The notes below the pieces were generated by a model. It was not told the DNA's origin and searched no databases. It was given only the letters and a program-made list of their open reading frames with translations. From Bradyrhizobium sp. 149 (GTDB lineage Bacteria; Pseudomonadota; Alphaproteobacteria; Rhizobiales; Xanthobacteraceae), in contig NZ_JADPKK010000013.1 of NCBI RefSeq assembly GCF_023073915.1, forward strand, positions 124,001-188,000: a stretch of 64,000 bases of DNA. Reading direction: 5' to 3'. Position 1 is the stretch's first letter. Each line of letters opens with the position of its first letter. This document shows, in pieces, positions 9,522 through 18,028 of the stretch. Made by a program: the position numbers and the translations under genes.

Positions 9522-11095
9522 GGCTGCGATCCTCCCATCTCCGCGGCCTCAGGCGCGCCGCTGTAAAAGTTTCTGTCGTTGCGCATGATGGCGCGCATAA
9601 TCTTTTCCTGCGTCGCATCACGGCCCTTGAACTCGCCGACGAAGGCACCGTCGTTCATGACGCAGATGCGGTCGCAGATGCCGAGCAGCTCGGGCATTTC
9701 CGAGGAGATCACCACCACGCCGCGGCCGGCTTCCGCAAGCTCGTTGATGATACAGTAGATCTCGTATTTGGCACCGACGTCGATACCCCGTGTCGGCTCG
9801 TCCAGGATCAAGACCTTCGGGTCGGTCATCAGCCATTTCGACAGCACGACCTTCTGCTGGTTGCCTCCGGAAAGCTGGCTGGTTTCCTGATAGACGTCGG
9901 AGCAGCGGATGCGCATTCGGTTGCGGTAGTCGCTGGCGACCTTCAGCTCGGCGATGTCGTCGATCACGCGACCCGGCGCGACCTGATCCAGGCTTGCCAG
10001 CGTGATGTTCTTGCGGACGTCGTCGGCCAGGATCAGCCCGAGCTGCTTGCGGTCTTCGGTGACATAGGCAAGGCCGGCGTCGATCGCAGCGGCGACGTTC
10101 GGCAGCACGATCTCATGGCCCTCGAGCCGGATACGGCCGCTGATCATGGTGCCCCAGGCCCGACCGAACAGGCTCATGGCGAATTCGGTGCGGCCGGCGC
10201 CCATCAATCCGGCAATGCCGACGACCTCGCCGCGTCTCACGCTGAAGTCGACGTTCTTGATCACCTGCCGCTCGGGATGGATGGGATGGTAGACCGACCA
10301 GTTCTCGACGGTGAGGACCGGCTCGCCGATGTCTACGCTGCGCTCCGGGAAGCGATGGGCGAGATCGCGGTTGACCATGCTGCGGATGATGCGATCTTCC
10401 TGGATCGGCTCAACGCGGCAATCGATGCTGTCGACGGTGCGGCCGTCGCGCAGCACGGTGATGTGGTCAGCGACGCGGGCGACCTCGTTCAGCTTGTGCG
10501 AGATCAGGATCGAGCCGATGCCCTGCTCGCGGAAGGTCATGAGACGTTCGAGCAGAGCGGCACTGTCGGCCTCGTTGAGGCTGGCGGTCGGCTCGTCCAG
10601 GATCAGCATCCGCACCCGCTTGGACAGGGCCTTTGCGATCTCGACGAGCTGCTGCTTGCCGACGCCAAGATCGGTGATCAGCGTATCCGGCGATTCCTTG
10701 AGGCCGACCTGCGCGAGCAGTTCCCGGGTGCGCCGGTACACCTCGTCGCGATCGATGACGCCGAATTTCGACGGCGGATGCGACAGGAAGATGTTTTCCG
10801 CAATCGACATCAGCGGGATCAGCGCCAGCTCCTGATGGATGATGATGATGCCGAGCGCCTCGGAATCGTTGATGTCGCGGAAGCGGCGCTCCTCGCCATC
10901 AAAGATAATGGTGCCGTCATAGCTGCCGGCCGGGTAGACGCCGCTGAGCACTTTCATCAGCGTCGACTTGCCGGCACCGTTCTCGCCGACGAGAGCGTGG
11001 ATCTGTCCAGCGTCAACCGAGAAGTTGACGTCGCGCAGCGCCTGGACACCGGAAAAGCTCTTGCTGACGTTGCGCATCTCCAGCATTGCGGTCAT
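9518..11095 (-). CDS. gguA: Multiple-sugar ABC transporter ATP-binding protein GguA
   Basis: 525-residue ATPase with two fused nucleotide-binding domains, as usual in CUT2 importers. The first has Walker A GENGAGKST near residue 38 and LILDEPTASL; the second has LSGGNQQKVVLSKWL and LILDEPTRGIDVG. The start at 11095 (MTAMLEMRNVSKSF) is chosen because the longer frame upstream would translate a palindromic repeat. The gene is separated from chvE by that 135-base repeat region, which could lower its expression relative to the binding protein. Confidence 0.93.
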   Translation of the reverse strand: MTAMLEMRNVSKSFSGVQALRDVNFSVDAGQIHALVGENGAGKSTLMKVLSGVYPAGSYDGTIIFDGEERRFRDINDSEALGIIIIHQELALIPLMSIAENIFLSHPPSKFGVIDRDEVYRRTRELLAQVGLKESPDTLITDLGVGKQQLVEIAKALSKRVRMLILDEPTASLNEADSAALLERLMTFREQGIGSILISHKLNEVARVADHITVLRDGRTVDSIDCRVEPIQEDRIIRSMVNRDLAHRFPERSVDIGEPVLTVENWSVYHPIHPERQVIKNVDFSVRRGEVVGIAGLMGAGRTEFAMSLFGRAWGTMISGRIRLEGHEIVLPNVAAAIDAGLAYVTEDRKQLGLILADDVRKNITLASLDQVAPGRVIDDIAELKVASDYRNRMRIRCSDVYQETSQLSGGNQQKVVLSKWLMTDPKVLILDEPTRGIDVGAKYEIYCIINELAEAGRGVVVISSEMPELLGICDRICVMNDGAFVGEFKGRDATQEKIMRAIMRNDRNFYSGAPEAAEMGGSQP

Positions 11096-11115
11096 CGTCG
11101 TTGTCCCTTGTTTAA

Positions 11116-11250
11116 CCTCTCCCCGTCTTGCGGGGAGAGGTCGATCGCGCAGCGATCGGGTGAGGGTGTTTCCGTAACAACGGCTCCCACCACTTTTGTG
11201 GAGACGCCCCTCACCCCGCCCTCTCCCCGCAAGAGCGGGGCGAGGGAGAA
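11116..11250. repeat. Composite palindromic repeat between chvE and gguA
   Basis: Two stable hairpins, each with CCTCTCCCCG against CGGGGAGAGG-like arms, lie at about 11116-11140 and 11219-11249. They are joined by inverted GTGAGGGTG and GCCCCTCACCC segments, so the whole region can fold as one cruciform. It belongs to the same general class as the repeats at 31037-31187 and 41734-41879. As transcribed RNA it would sit directly after the chvE stop codon, the place where stabilising hairpins often occur. Confidence 0.8.
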
Positions 11251-11259
11251 GTGAGAATC

Positions 11260-12333
11260 TTACTGGAACTGCGACTTCTTGTAGTAGCCGCTGTCGACCA
11301 GGACCTTCTCCCAATTGTCCTTGTAGACCACGACCGGCTTGAGCAGATAGGACGGCACGGTCTTGGCGCCGTTCTCGTAGGTCTTGGTGTCATTGACGGT
11401 GACCTGCTTGCCGGCAAGCGCCGCGTCGACCATGTCGGCGGTCACCTTGGCGAGATCGCGGGTGTCCTTGAAGATGGTCGAATACTGGTCGCCGCGCAGC
11501 ATCGCCTTGATCGAGGGCACTTCGGCATCCTGGCCAGAGATGATAGGCATCGGCTGGCCGGCGCTGCCATAACCGACGCCCTTCAGCGAGGAGATGATGC
11601 CGATCGACAGGCCGTCATAGGGCGACAACACCGCGTTGACCTTCTTGTTGCCGTAGTAGGCGCTGAGCAGATTGTCCATGCGGGCCTGCGCCGTGGCGCC
11701 GTCCCAGCGCAAGGTCGCGACCTTGTCCATGCCCATCTGGCCGGAGGCGACGACGAGCTTGCCGCTGTCGATGTACGGCTTCAGCACGCTCATCGCGCCG
11801 TTGTAGAAGAAGTAGGCGTTGTTGTCGTCGGGCGAGCCGCCGAACAGCTCGATGTTGAACGGACCCTTGCCCTCCTTGAGGCCGAGGCCCTGCTCGATCG
11901 ACTGCGCCTGGAGCACGCCGACCTGGAAATTGTCGAAGGTCGCGTAATAGTCGACGTTCGGCGTGCCGCGGATCAGGCGATCGTAGGCGATCACGATGAT
12001 GCCCTTGGCCTTGGCCTGCTTGAGCACGTCGGAGAGCGTGGTGCCGTCGATCGCGGCGATCACCAGCGCTTTCGCGCCCTTGGTCACCATGTTCTCGACC
12101 TGCGAGAGCTGGTTCGGGATGTCATCCTCGGCATATTGCAGGTCGGTGTTGTAGCCGCGCTCCTTCAGCACCTTGACCATGTTGTTGCCGTCGTCGATCC
12201 AGCGCGCCGACGATTTGGTCGGCATGGCGATGCCGACCGTCGCCTTGTCCTGCGCGGAGGCGCTGGCGACTGCGGCCATCGTTGCAGCGCCGGCCAGCGC
12301 CAGCGCGAGGAATGTCGTCTTCAGTTTCAGCAT
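11260..12333 (-). CDS. chvE: Sugar-binding periplasmic protein ChvE
   Basis: 357 residues with a signal peptide ending ASASAQD near residue 27. The mature protein starts [19 protein letters not shown] and continues with [16 protein letters not shown] and [14 protein letters not shown], which match Agrobacterium ChvE from memory almost word for word. It binds several aldoses including arabinose, galactose, glucose and xylose and delivers them to GguAB. In Agrobacterium the loaded protein also contacts the VirA sensor; no such sensor is in this window. The gene follows the lactonase gene by 72 bases in the same direction. Confidence 0.95.
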   Translation of the reverse strand: MLKLKTTFLALALAGAATMAAVASASAQDKATVGIAMPTKSSARWIDDGNNMVKVLKERGYNTDLQYAEDDIPNQLSQVENMVTKGAKALVIAAIDGTTLSDVLKQAKAKGIIVIAYDRLIRGTPNVDYYATFDNFQVGVLQAQSIEQGLGLKEGKGPFNIELFGGSPDDNNAYFFYNGAMSVLKPYIDSGKLVVASGQMGMDKVATLRWDGATAQARMDNLLSAYYGNKKVNAVLSPYDGLSIGIISSLKGVGYGSAGQPMPIISGQDAEVPSIKAMLRGDQYSTIFKDTRDLAKVTADMVDAALAGKQVTVNDTKTYENGAKTVPSYLLKPVVVYKDNWEKVLVDSGYYKKSQFQ

Positions 12334-12405
12334 GGTTCACTCCCTTGGGTATCGGACTGTTTCTTGGTTTCGTCGAGAAAGTGGCGGTGAGCTGCTTCAG
12401 GTCTC

Positions 12406-13287
12406 CTATACGAGCTTGACGTCCGGCTCCGAGCGACCATGCGCGGAGGCCTCCAACAGAAAGGTGCAGCCGGCCTGCGGATCGGTGGCGCGCGCCGTCG
12501 CGTCCATATCCTGCCAGGCCGAGGTGACGAGAATGCGCGACAAATCAGGGCCGACGAAAGCGGGGCAGCTCGCCTGCTTCGCCGGCACGCTCAGCGAGCG
12601 CAGGCGCTCGCCCCGCGGGCTGTAGACATCGATCCGGCTCGCGCCCCAGCAGGCGTTCCAGATGTTTCCGTCGGCGTCGCACACGGAGCCATCGAGGCCG
12701 CCAGTGCCGGTGTGGCGCAGCAGCACCTCCGGCTCGCCGCGCGGCAGGCCGGTTGCGGGATGGAGCGGCACCGCATAGAGCGCCGCGCGCGCGGTGTCGG
12801 CAAAATAGCCGGTGGCGCCATCGGGCGAGAAGCAGATCGAATTGGGAATGCTGATGCGGGGGAACAGCATCGATATCTTGCCGCGCTGGAACGCATAGAT
12901 CGCGCCTGCCTCTGCTTCCGCCTTGCGGCCCATGGTCCCGATCCAGAACGTGCCGGAGGGATGCACGCGGGCATCGTTGGAGCGGGTCGCGGGATTGTCG
13001 GCTTCGAGCGGACAGAGCAGCGTCATCGCACCGTCGACAATTTTGCGGACATAGAGGCCATCCTCCGCGACGATCAGCTGCCGCTCGGCATCGATCCGCC
13101 CGAGTGCGCTCGCCATCCGGCCCAGCGCATGAACGCGAATGCCGCCGCTGCCGAGCTGCGCCTCGAACAGCCGGCCCTCGCGAATGTCGAACCACCAGGC
13201 CGTGTCGGTGGTCACATCATAGGTCGGTCCCTCGCCGAGATGGCAAGGATCGTCCGAAAGAACCGAGGTCGGCACTTGTTCCATCAC
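12406..13287 (-). CDS. SMP-30/gluconolactonase-family sugar lactonase
   Basis: 293-residue six-bladed beta-propeller of the SMP-30/regucalcin family. The metal ligand Glu is in LGEGPTYD near residue 18, the Asn ligand in RSNDARVHPSG near 104, further motifs are PNSICFSPDG and LDGSVCDADGN. It should hydrolyse the sugar 1,5- or 1,4-lactone made by the upstream dehydrogenase to the aldonic acid. The start GTG at 13287 overlaps the epimerase stop by four bases; an ATG three bases further in is equally possible. Arabinono- or galactonolactone is the likely substrate (inference). Confidence 0.9.
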   Translation of the reverse strand: MMEQVPTSVLSDDPCHLGEGPTYDVTTDTAWWFDIREGRLFEAQLGSGGIRVHALGRMASALGRIDAERQLIVAEDGLYVRKIVDGAMTLLCPLEADNPATRSNDARVHPSGTFWIGTMGRKAEAEAGAIYAFQRGKISMLFPRISIPNSICFSPDGATGYFADTARAALYAVPLHPATGLPRGEPEVLLRHTGTGGLDGSVCDADGNIWNACWGASRIDVYSPRGERLRSLSVPAKQASCPAFVGPDLSRILVTSAWQDMDATARATDPQAGCTFLLEASAHGRSEPDVKLV

Positions 13288-14360
13288 GGCCGCCTCACTG
13301 CAAAGCGATAGACCGTGTGATGGCGATAGACCTCACCGGGCGCAAGGCGCGGGCTCGGAAAATCCGGCCGGTTCGGTGCATCCGGCCAGATATGCGGCTC
13401 CAGGCACATGGCGTCGGACTGGCGGTAGAGCTTGCCGCCCTTACCCGAGATCGTGCCGTCGAGATAGTTGCCGGAATAGACCTGGAGGCCGGGCTGATCG
13501 GTGAGCAGCTCCATGATGCGCCCCGAGCGCGGCGCCTCCAGCCGCGCCGCGAGCGCAAGCTTGCCGTCGCGCGCGAGACAGTAGGTATGGTCGTAACCCC
13601 TGCCGTTGCGCAATTGCTGGTCGCTCTCGCGGATGCGCTCGCCGACGGACCACGGTTCGCGGAAGTCGAACGGCGTGCCGGCAACGCTGCGCGGCGGTTC
13701 CGGCAATGGAATGGCGGTGGGGTCGATCGCGAGGAAATGCCCGGCAGCGACCGTTAGCTTGTGATCGAGAATGGGCGTGCCCGACGTCGCGCCTTCCAGA
13801 TTGAAGAAGCTGTGGTTGGTCAGGTTGACGATGGTCAGCCGGTCGGTCCGCGCCTCCATGGTGAGCGACAGCTCGGTCGGGCCGGTGACGCGATAGGTCA
13901 GGCGAACGTCGAGGCGACCGGGATAGTTCTCTTCGCCGTGCGGGCTGACATAGGACAGCGTGACCGCGGGCTCGGCGCCGCCGTCGATCTCCGCAATTTC
14001 CCAGAGCTTGCGGTCGAAGCCGTCGAGGCCGCCATGCAGCGCATTCGGGCCGTTGTTGACGGGAAGCTGCACCGTCTCGCCGTCCAGCGAAAATTGTCCT
14101 TGGGCGATGCGGTTGGCGTAGCGGCCGACGGTGGCGCCAAAAAACTTCCGCTCGGCGAGATAGCCGGCGAACGCATCGTGGCCGAGCACGACGTCGTCAT
14201 GGCTGCCCCCGGCGTCCGGCGCGATCAGCGCCTGAATCACCGCGCCAAAAGTGATGATGCGGGCTTCGAACCCGCCCTCCCCGCGCAGCACGATGCGCTC
14301 CACCTTGCGGCCGTCCGGCAGCCTTCCGAAGATGTCTTTTTCTGTTTTCGAGCCCGCCAT
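13284..14360 (-). CDS. galM: Aldose 1-epimerase (mutarotase)
   Basis: 358 residues. Conserved motifs include NGPNALHGG near 98, NHSFFNLEG with the general-acid histidine near 177, YDHTY with the substrate-binding aspartate, QVYSGNYLDG, and MCLEPHIWPDAPN with the probable catalytic glutamate. It interconverts alpha and beta anomers so that the dehydrogenase receives the correct form. The ATG at 14360 lies two bases after the dehydrogenase stop; a TTG two codons earlier is possible but less likely. Confidence 0.92.
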   Translation of the reverse strand: MAGSKTEKDIFGRLPDGRKVERIVLRGEGGFEARIITFGAVIQALIAPDAGGSHDDVVLGHDAFAGYLAERKFFGATVGRYANRIAQGQFSLDGETVQLPVNNGPNALHGGLDGFDRKLWEIAEIDGGAEPAVTLSYVSPHGEENYPGRLDVRLTYRVTGPTELSLTMEARTDRLTIVNLTNHSFFNLEGATSGTPILDHKLTVAAGHFLAIDPTAIPLPEPPRSVAGTPFDFREPWSVGERIRESDQQLRNGRGYDHTYCLARDGKLALAARLEAPRSGRIMELLTDQPGLQVYSGNYLDGTISGKGGKLYRQSDAMCLEPHIWPDAPNRPDFPSPRLAPGEVYRHHTVYRFAVRRP

Positions 14361-14362
14361 GA

Positions 14363-15289
14363 TCAATCCACAAAAGGTTCGACGATCGTGCGCCTGCCGA
14401 GCAGGAAGGCATCCGCAACAAGACGAAGCGGCGCCAGATCGACATCGCTCGCGCCTGTCACGGCGAGCGTGACGAAGCGCCGGTAAAGCTCCCGATATTC
14501 CTCATCGGGCGCCTCGGCAACGGTCTTGCCGTCAATCGCCATGTGCCTGCCGCCGCCGGACAGCGTCAACCGGCCCTGGTCGGTTTCGACCAGGATATCC
14601 CAGCTCTGCGGCCCCGTCTGGCGGAAGTCGAACTCCGCGGTGATAGCCAGGCCGCCGATGTCGGTCAGCGTCAGGTTCGCCGCGATCGGCGCCTGACAAT
14701 TGGCGGGAAACGCCAGCTCGGCCGCGGTGACGAACACCGGCTTCGGCAGGATCTTGGTCACAATCGACAGCGCATTGATGCCGGGATCGAATACACCGAG
14801 CCCGCCTGGCTCCCAGATCCAGGCCTGCCCGGGATGCCAGACGCGGACGTCCTCTTTCCAGTTAACGTGCACGGAGGTGATCCGCCGCGCGGCGAGCCAC
14901 TCGCGCGCCGGCTCGACTGCGGGCGCATGGCGCGAATGCCAGGTCGCAAACAGCGTCCGCTTTGCCTCCGCCGCCATCACAATCAGCGGGTCGAGCTCGG
15001 CAACGCTGGTGCCGGGCGGCTTCTCCAGCATGACATGCTTGCCGGCAGCGAGCGCTGCGGCGGCTTGGGCGCGGCGCACCTGCGGCGGCGCGCAGAGCGA
15101 CACAGCATCAATTCGCGGACCCTTCTCAAGGAGTTCCTCGATCGTGGCGAAATGAGGTAGCCCCGGCAGCGAGGCGTTGCGGCTGGCAACGGCCGCGAGC
15201 GTCGCACCCGGTACCGCGGCGATCGCCCCGACATGCTGGTCCCGCGCGATCTTGCCGAAGCCGACGATGGCGATGCGAAGTTCAGTCAC
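14363..15289 (-). CDS. L-arabinose/D-galactose 1-dehydrogenase (Gfo/Idh/MocA family)
   Basis: 308 residues. The Rossmann motif GFGKIARDQH is near residue 10, followed by SLCAPPQVRRAQA, HVMLEKPPGTS with the conserved EKP lysine, FATWHSRHAPAVEPAREWL and GLGVFDPGINALSIVTKILP. From memory this closely matches the Azospirillum brasilense L-arabinose 1-dehydrogenase, which also accepts D-galactose. It oxidises the sugar to its lactone as step one of the non-phosphorylative pathway. The GTG start at 15289 overlaps the regulator stop by four bases. Confidence 0.9.
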   Translation of the reverse strand: MTELRIAIVGFGKIARDQHVGAIAAVPGATLAAVASRNASLPGLPHFATIEELLEKGPRIDAVSLCAPPQVRRAQAAAALAAGKHVMLEKPPGTSVAELDPLIVMAAEAKRTLFATWHSRHAPAVEPAREWLAARRITSVHVNWKEDVRVWHPGQAWIWEPGGLGVFDPGINALSIVTKILPKPVFVTAAELAFPANCQAPIAANLTLTDIGGLAITAEFDFRQTGPQSWDILVETDQGRLTLSGGGRHMAIDGKTVAEAPDEEYRELYRRFVTLAVTGASDVDLAPLRLVADAFLLGRRTIVEPFVD

Positions 15290-16062
15290 GATCTCTCTCC
15301 AGTGTCCGCGGACGGCAGCGCCTCGGCCGGCGCGGTGACGGTCACCGTACCCTCGTGGCGGCGCATGCCGTTGTGAATGACATAGACCATCGCCTCCGAA
15401 GCCGTCCGGGTATCGCCGGCCGCGATGGCATCGACGATGTTCTGATGCCAGAGCAGCACGGTGTCGCGGTCCTCCGGTTCGACCGGTGCGCTAAGCAGGA
15501 ACGAGGCCCGCAACGCGGCTTCGATAACGTGCCCGATCGAGCGCATGAACAGATTGCCGGACGCCCGCGCCACGGCGACATGAAGCGCGAGGTCGGCGTC
15601 GGCAAAGCCAACAGAATCGGAAGCTTCAAGCCGCATCCGTTCCATGCAGCGACGCAGCTCGGTCAAGTCCTGCTCCGACCGCTGCGCCGCGGCGAGCCCG
15701 GCGGCGCGCGGCTCGACGGCGAGGCGGATCTCGGCGAGGTCGTTGAGGAAGCGCTTGTCGATCCCGGCGTCCAGGTGCCAGGCCAGCACGTCGGCGTCGA
15801 ACATGTTCCAGGCGACGCGCTCGCGCACCACGGTGCCCACCCGCGCCTTGGTGGTGAGCAGGCCCTTGGCCACCAGCGTCTTCACGCTCTCGCGCAGCAC
15901 CGGCCGCGACACGCCGAACATCGCGATCATCTCGGCATCGCCCGGCAGGCGCGTCCCCTCCGCGTAACGGCCGGCGATGATGTCGACGCCGATCGAGCGC
16001 GCCACCTCCGCGTGATGGGAGTGCGCCCGGCGCGTCGGGATCACGACGATGCGCGAGGTCAT
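15286..16062 (-). CDS. GntR-family regulator with FCD domain (sugar operon control)
   Basis: 258 residues. Winged helix-turn-helix at about 10-75, with RLPGDAEMIAMFGVSRPVLRESVKTLVAKGLL; FCD effector domain from about 100, with metal/ligand residues in the RLAVEPRAAGLAA and HVAVARASGNLFM stretches. FCD regulators of this sort respond to sugar acids or sugar-derived keto acids. The start at 16062 is set by a four-base ATGA overlap with the permease; a longer frame upstream would run deep into that gene. It sits inside the transport-catabolism run, so it is probably autoregulated through the dyad at 20762-20780 (inference). Confidence 0.9.
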   Translation of the reverse strand: MTSRIVVIPTRRAHSHHAEVARSIGVDIIAGRYAEGTRLPGDAEMIAMFGVSRPVLRESVKTLVAKGLLTTKARVGTVVRERVAWNMFDADVLAWHLDAGIDKRFLNDLAEIRLAVEPRAAGLAAAQRSEQDLTELRRCMERMRLEASDSVGFADADLALHVAVARASGNLFMRSIGHVIEAALRASFLLSAPVEPEDRDTVLLWHQNIVDAIAAGDTRTASEAMVYVIHNGMRRHEGTVTVTAPAEALPSADTGERS

Positions 16063-17039
16063 GAGACTGCTCCCGCGCGCTTCACCACCGGCCGACGCGC
16101 GAGCGCGACCAGCCCCTGCTGCAAGACGATAAAGGCGAACAGCAGCACGCCGGTCGCGATCTTGGTCCACCAGCTCGACAGCGTCCCGTCGAAATTGATG
16201 TAGGTCTGGATCATGCCCTGGATCAGCACGCCGAAGAAGGTGCCGATCACCGATCCCTGCCCGCCCGTGAGCAGCGTGCCGCCGATCACGACGGCTGCGA
16301 TGGTGTCGAGCTCGACGCCGACGGCGGAGAGCGAGTAGCCGGCGCTGGTGTAGAAGGAGAAGACGATTCCGGCGATGCCTGCAAGCAGGCTCGACAGCAT
16401 GTAGATCTTCACCGTCATCCTGCCGACGGCAACGCCCATCAGGCTCGCGGTCGCCCGGCTGCCGCCGAGTGCGTAGACATTGGCGCCGAACCGGGTGAGC
16501 TTCAGCAGCAACGCGCCGCCGATCACGATCGTAAGCATGATGATCGCGACCGCCGTCAGCCGGCCACCGCCGGGTAATCGCAATGCGAAGTCCGACACGG
16601 TGGAATAGACCGGCGCGGTGATCGGCACCGATTGCGTCGAGAGCAGAAAACTTGCGCCACGGGCCAGGAACATGCCGGCGAGCGTTACGATGAAAGGCGG
16701 CAGATCGAAGACATGGATCACCGCGCCCATCGCCGCGCCGAAGGCCGCCGAGAGCGCGAGAATGGCGACGAAGGCCACCAGCGGCGGCATGCCCCAGCGT
16801 TCGATCGCCAGCGCGACGAACACAGTGGTGAAGCCGATCACCGAGCCGACCGAGAGATCGATGCCGCCGGAGATGATGACGAAGGTCATGCCGGTCGCGA
16901 CGATGCCGAGGAAGGCATTGTCGGTCAGGAGATTGCCGACCACGCGGGTGGAGGCGATGTTGGGAAACTGCACCGCGCAGAGCGCGAATCCGGCGACGAG
17001 CACGACGGCGGTGATGAGGACGGGCGGGAGGCCTTTCAT
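16059..17039 (-). CDS. Sugar ABC transporter permease (YjfF type)
   Basis: 326-residue CUT2 permease. The N-terminus MKGLPPVLITAVVLVAGFALC enters the first membrane segment, and the family hallmark ISGGIDLSVGSVIGFTTV lies near residue 57. It matches YjfF of the E. coli galactofuranose importer in length and in arrangement after YtfT. Overlaps of four bases on both sides show tight coupling. Substrate is likely galactose/galactofuranose or arabinose, judged from the neighbouring enzymes. Confidence 0.9.
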   Translation of the reverse strand: MKGLPPVLITAVVLVAGFALCAVQFPNIASTRVVGNLLTDNAFLGIVATGMTFVIISGGIDLSVGSVIGFTTVFVALAIERWGMPPLVAFVAILALSAAFGAAMGAVIHVFDLPPFIVTLAGMFLARGASFLLSTQSVPITAPVYSTVSDFALRLPGGGRLTAVAIIMLTIVIGGALLLKLTRFGANVYALGGSRATASLMGVAVGRMTVKIYMLSSLLAGIAGIVFSFYTSAGYSLSAVGVELDTIAAVVIGGTLLTGGQGSVIGTFFGVLIQGMIQTYINFDGTLSSWWTKIATGVLLFAFIVLQQGLVALARRPVVKRAGAVS

Positions 17040-18028
17040 GCCTTGGTCCTCCGCAGCCGCGTCACGACGCCGGCAACACCGGACAGCTTCGGCGATTGCA
17101 GCAGCAGCACCGCGAGCACCACCACCGCCTTGACCAGCAAATTGAATTCCGGCGGATAGCCCGACAGCAAAATGCCGGTGTTCATGGTCTGGATGATCAG
17201 CGCGCCGAGTACGGCCAGCACGAGGCTGAAGCGGCCGCCGAACAGCGAGGTGCCGCCGATCACCACCGCCAGAATCGCATCGAGCTCAAGCCAGAGGCCG
17301 GCATTGTTGGCATCCGCGCCCATGATGTCGGCCGCCGCGATGACGCCGGCAAGGCCGGCACAGACGCCGCACCACACATAGACCGCCAAAATCATCGCGC
17401 GCGTGCCGACGCCGGCAAGCTCGCTGGCCCGCGCATTGCCGCCGGTCGCCTCGATCAGGAGCCCGAGTGCCGAGGCGCGCACCACCGTGCCGGTGAGGAT
17501 CAGCATGCCCAGCGCAATCGCGACCGGCACCGGCAGGCCGAGAATTGAGCCATTGCCGAGCCAGACCAGATCCGGCGAGGAGAAGGTCACGATGCGCCCC
17601 TCGGTGATGAGCTGGGCGATGCCGCGTCCCGCCACCATCAGGATCAGGGTCGCCACGATCGGCTGCATGCCGAGCACCGCGACGAGAAATCCGTTCCACA
17701 ATCCGCAGATCAGGCCGGCACCAAGTGCGGCCGCCAGCACCACGGTCAGACTGTGGCTGTCGGCGAGGCTCGCCGCGATCGCGCCCGAGATCGCCATCAC
17801 CGCGCCGACCGACAGATCGATGCCGCGCGTCGCGATCACCAGCACCATGCCCAGCGAGAGCAGCGCCACCGGCGTGCCGCGGTTGAGCACGTCGATCAGG
17901 CTGCCGAACAGCCGGCCGTCCTGGAGGCGCAGGTCGAAGAATTGCGGCGACACCACGCGGTCGACCGCCAGGATGACAATCAACGCGAGGATCTGGGCAA
18001 GGCCGCGGCGCGGCAGCAGCGCTGTCAT
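17036..18028 (-). CDS. Sugar ABC transporter permease (YtfT type)
   Basis: 330-residue CUT2 permease and partner of the YjfF-type subunit. It has about nine hydrophobic segments and the hallmark ATRGIDLSVGAVMAISGAI near residue 66. The gene overlaps the ATPase and the next permease by four bases each, so the four-gene transporter is one translational unit apart from the binding protein. Confidence 0.9.
   Translation of the reverse strand: MTALLPRRGLAQILALIVILAVDRVVSPQFFDLRLQDGRLFGSLIDVLNRGTPVALLSLGMVLVIATRGIDLSVGAVMAISGAIAASLADSHSLTVVLAAALGAGLICGLWNGFLVAVLGMQPIVATLILMVAGRGIAQLITEGRIVTFSSPDLVWLGNGSILGLPVPVAIALGMLILTGTVVRASALGLLIEATGGNARASELAGVGTRAMILAVYVWCGVCAGLAGVIAAADIMGADANNAGLWLELDAILAVVIGGTSLFGGRFSLVLAVLGALIIQTMNTGILLSGYPPEFNLLVKAVVVLAVLLLQSPKLSGVAGVVTRLRRTKA

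Noticed and set aside
11100..11260. Insertion sequence or transposon remnant
   Set aside because: Only hairpin repeats, no transposase frame and no target duplication visible.
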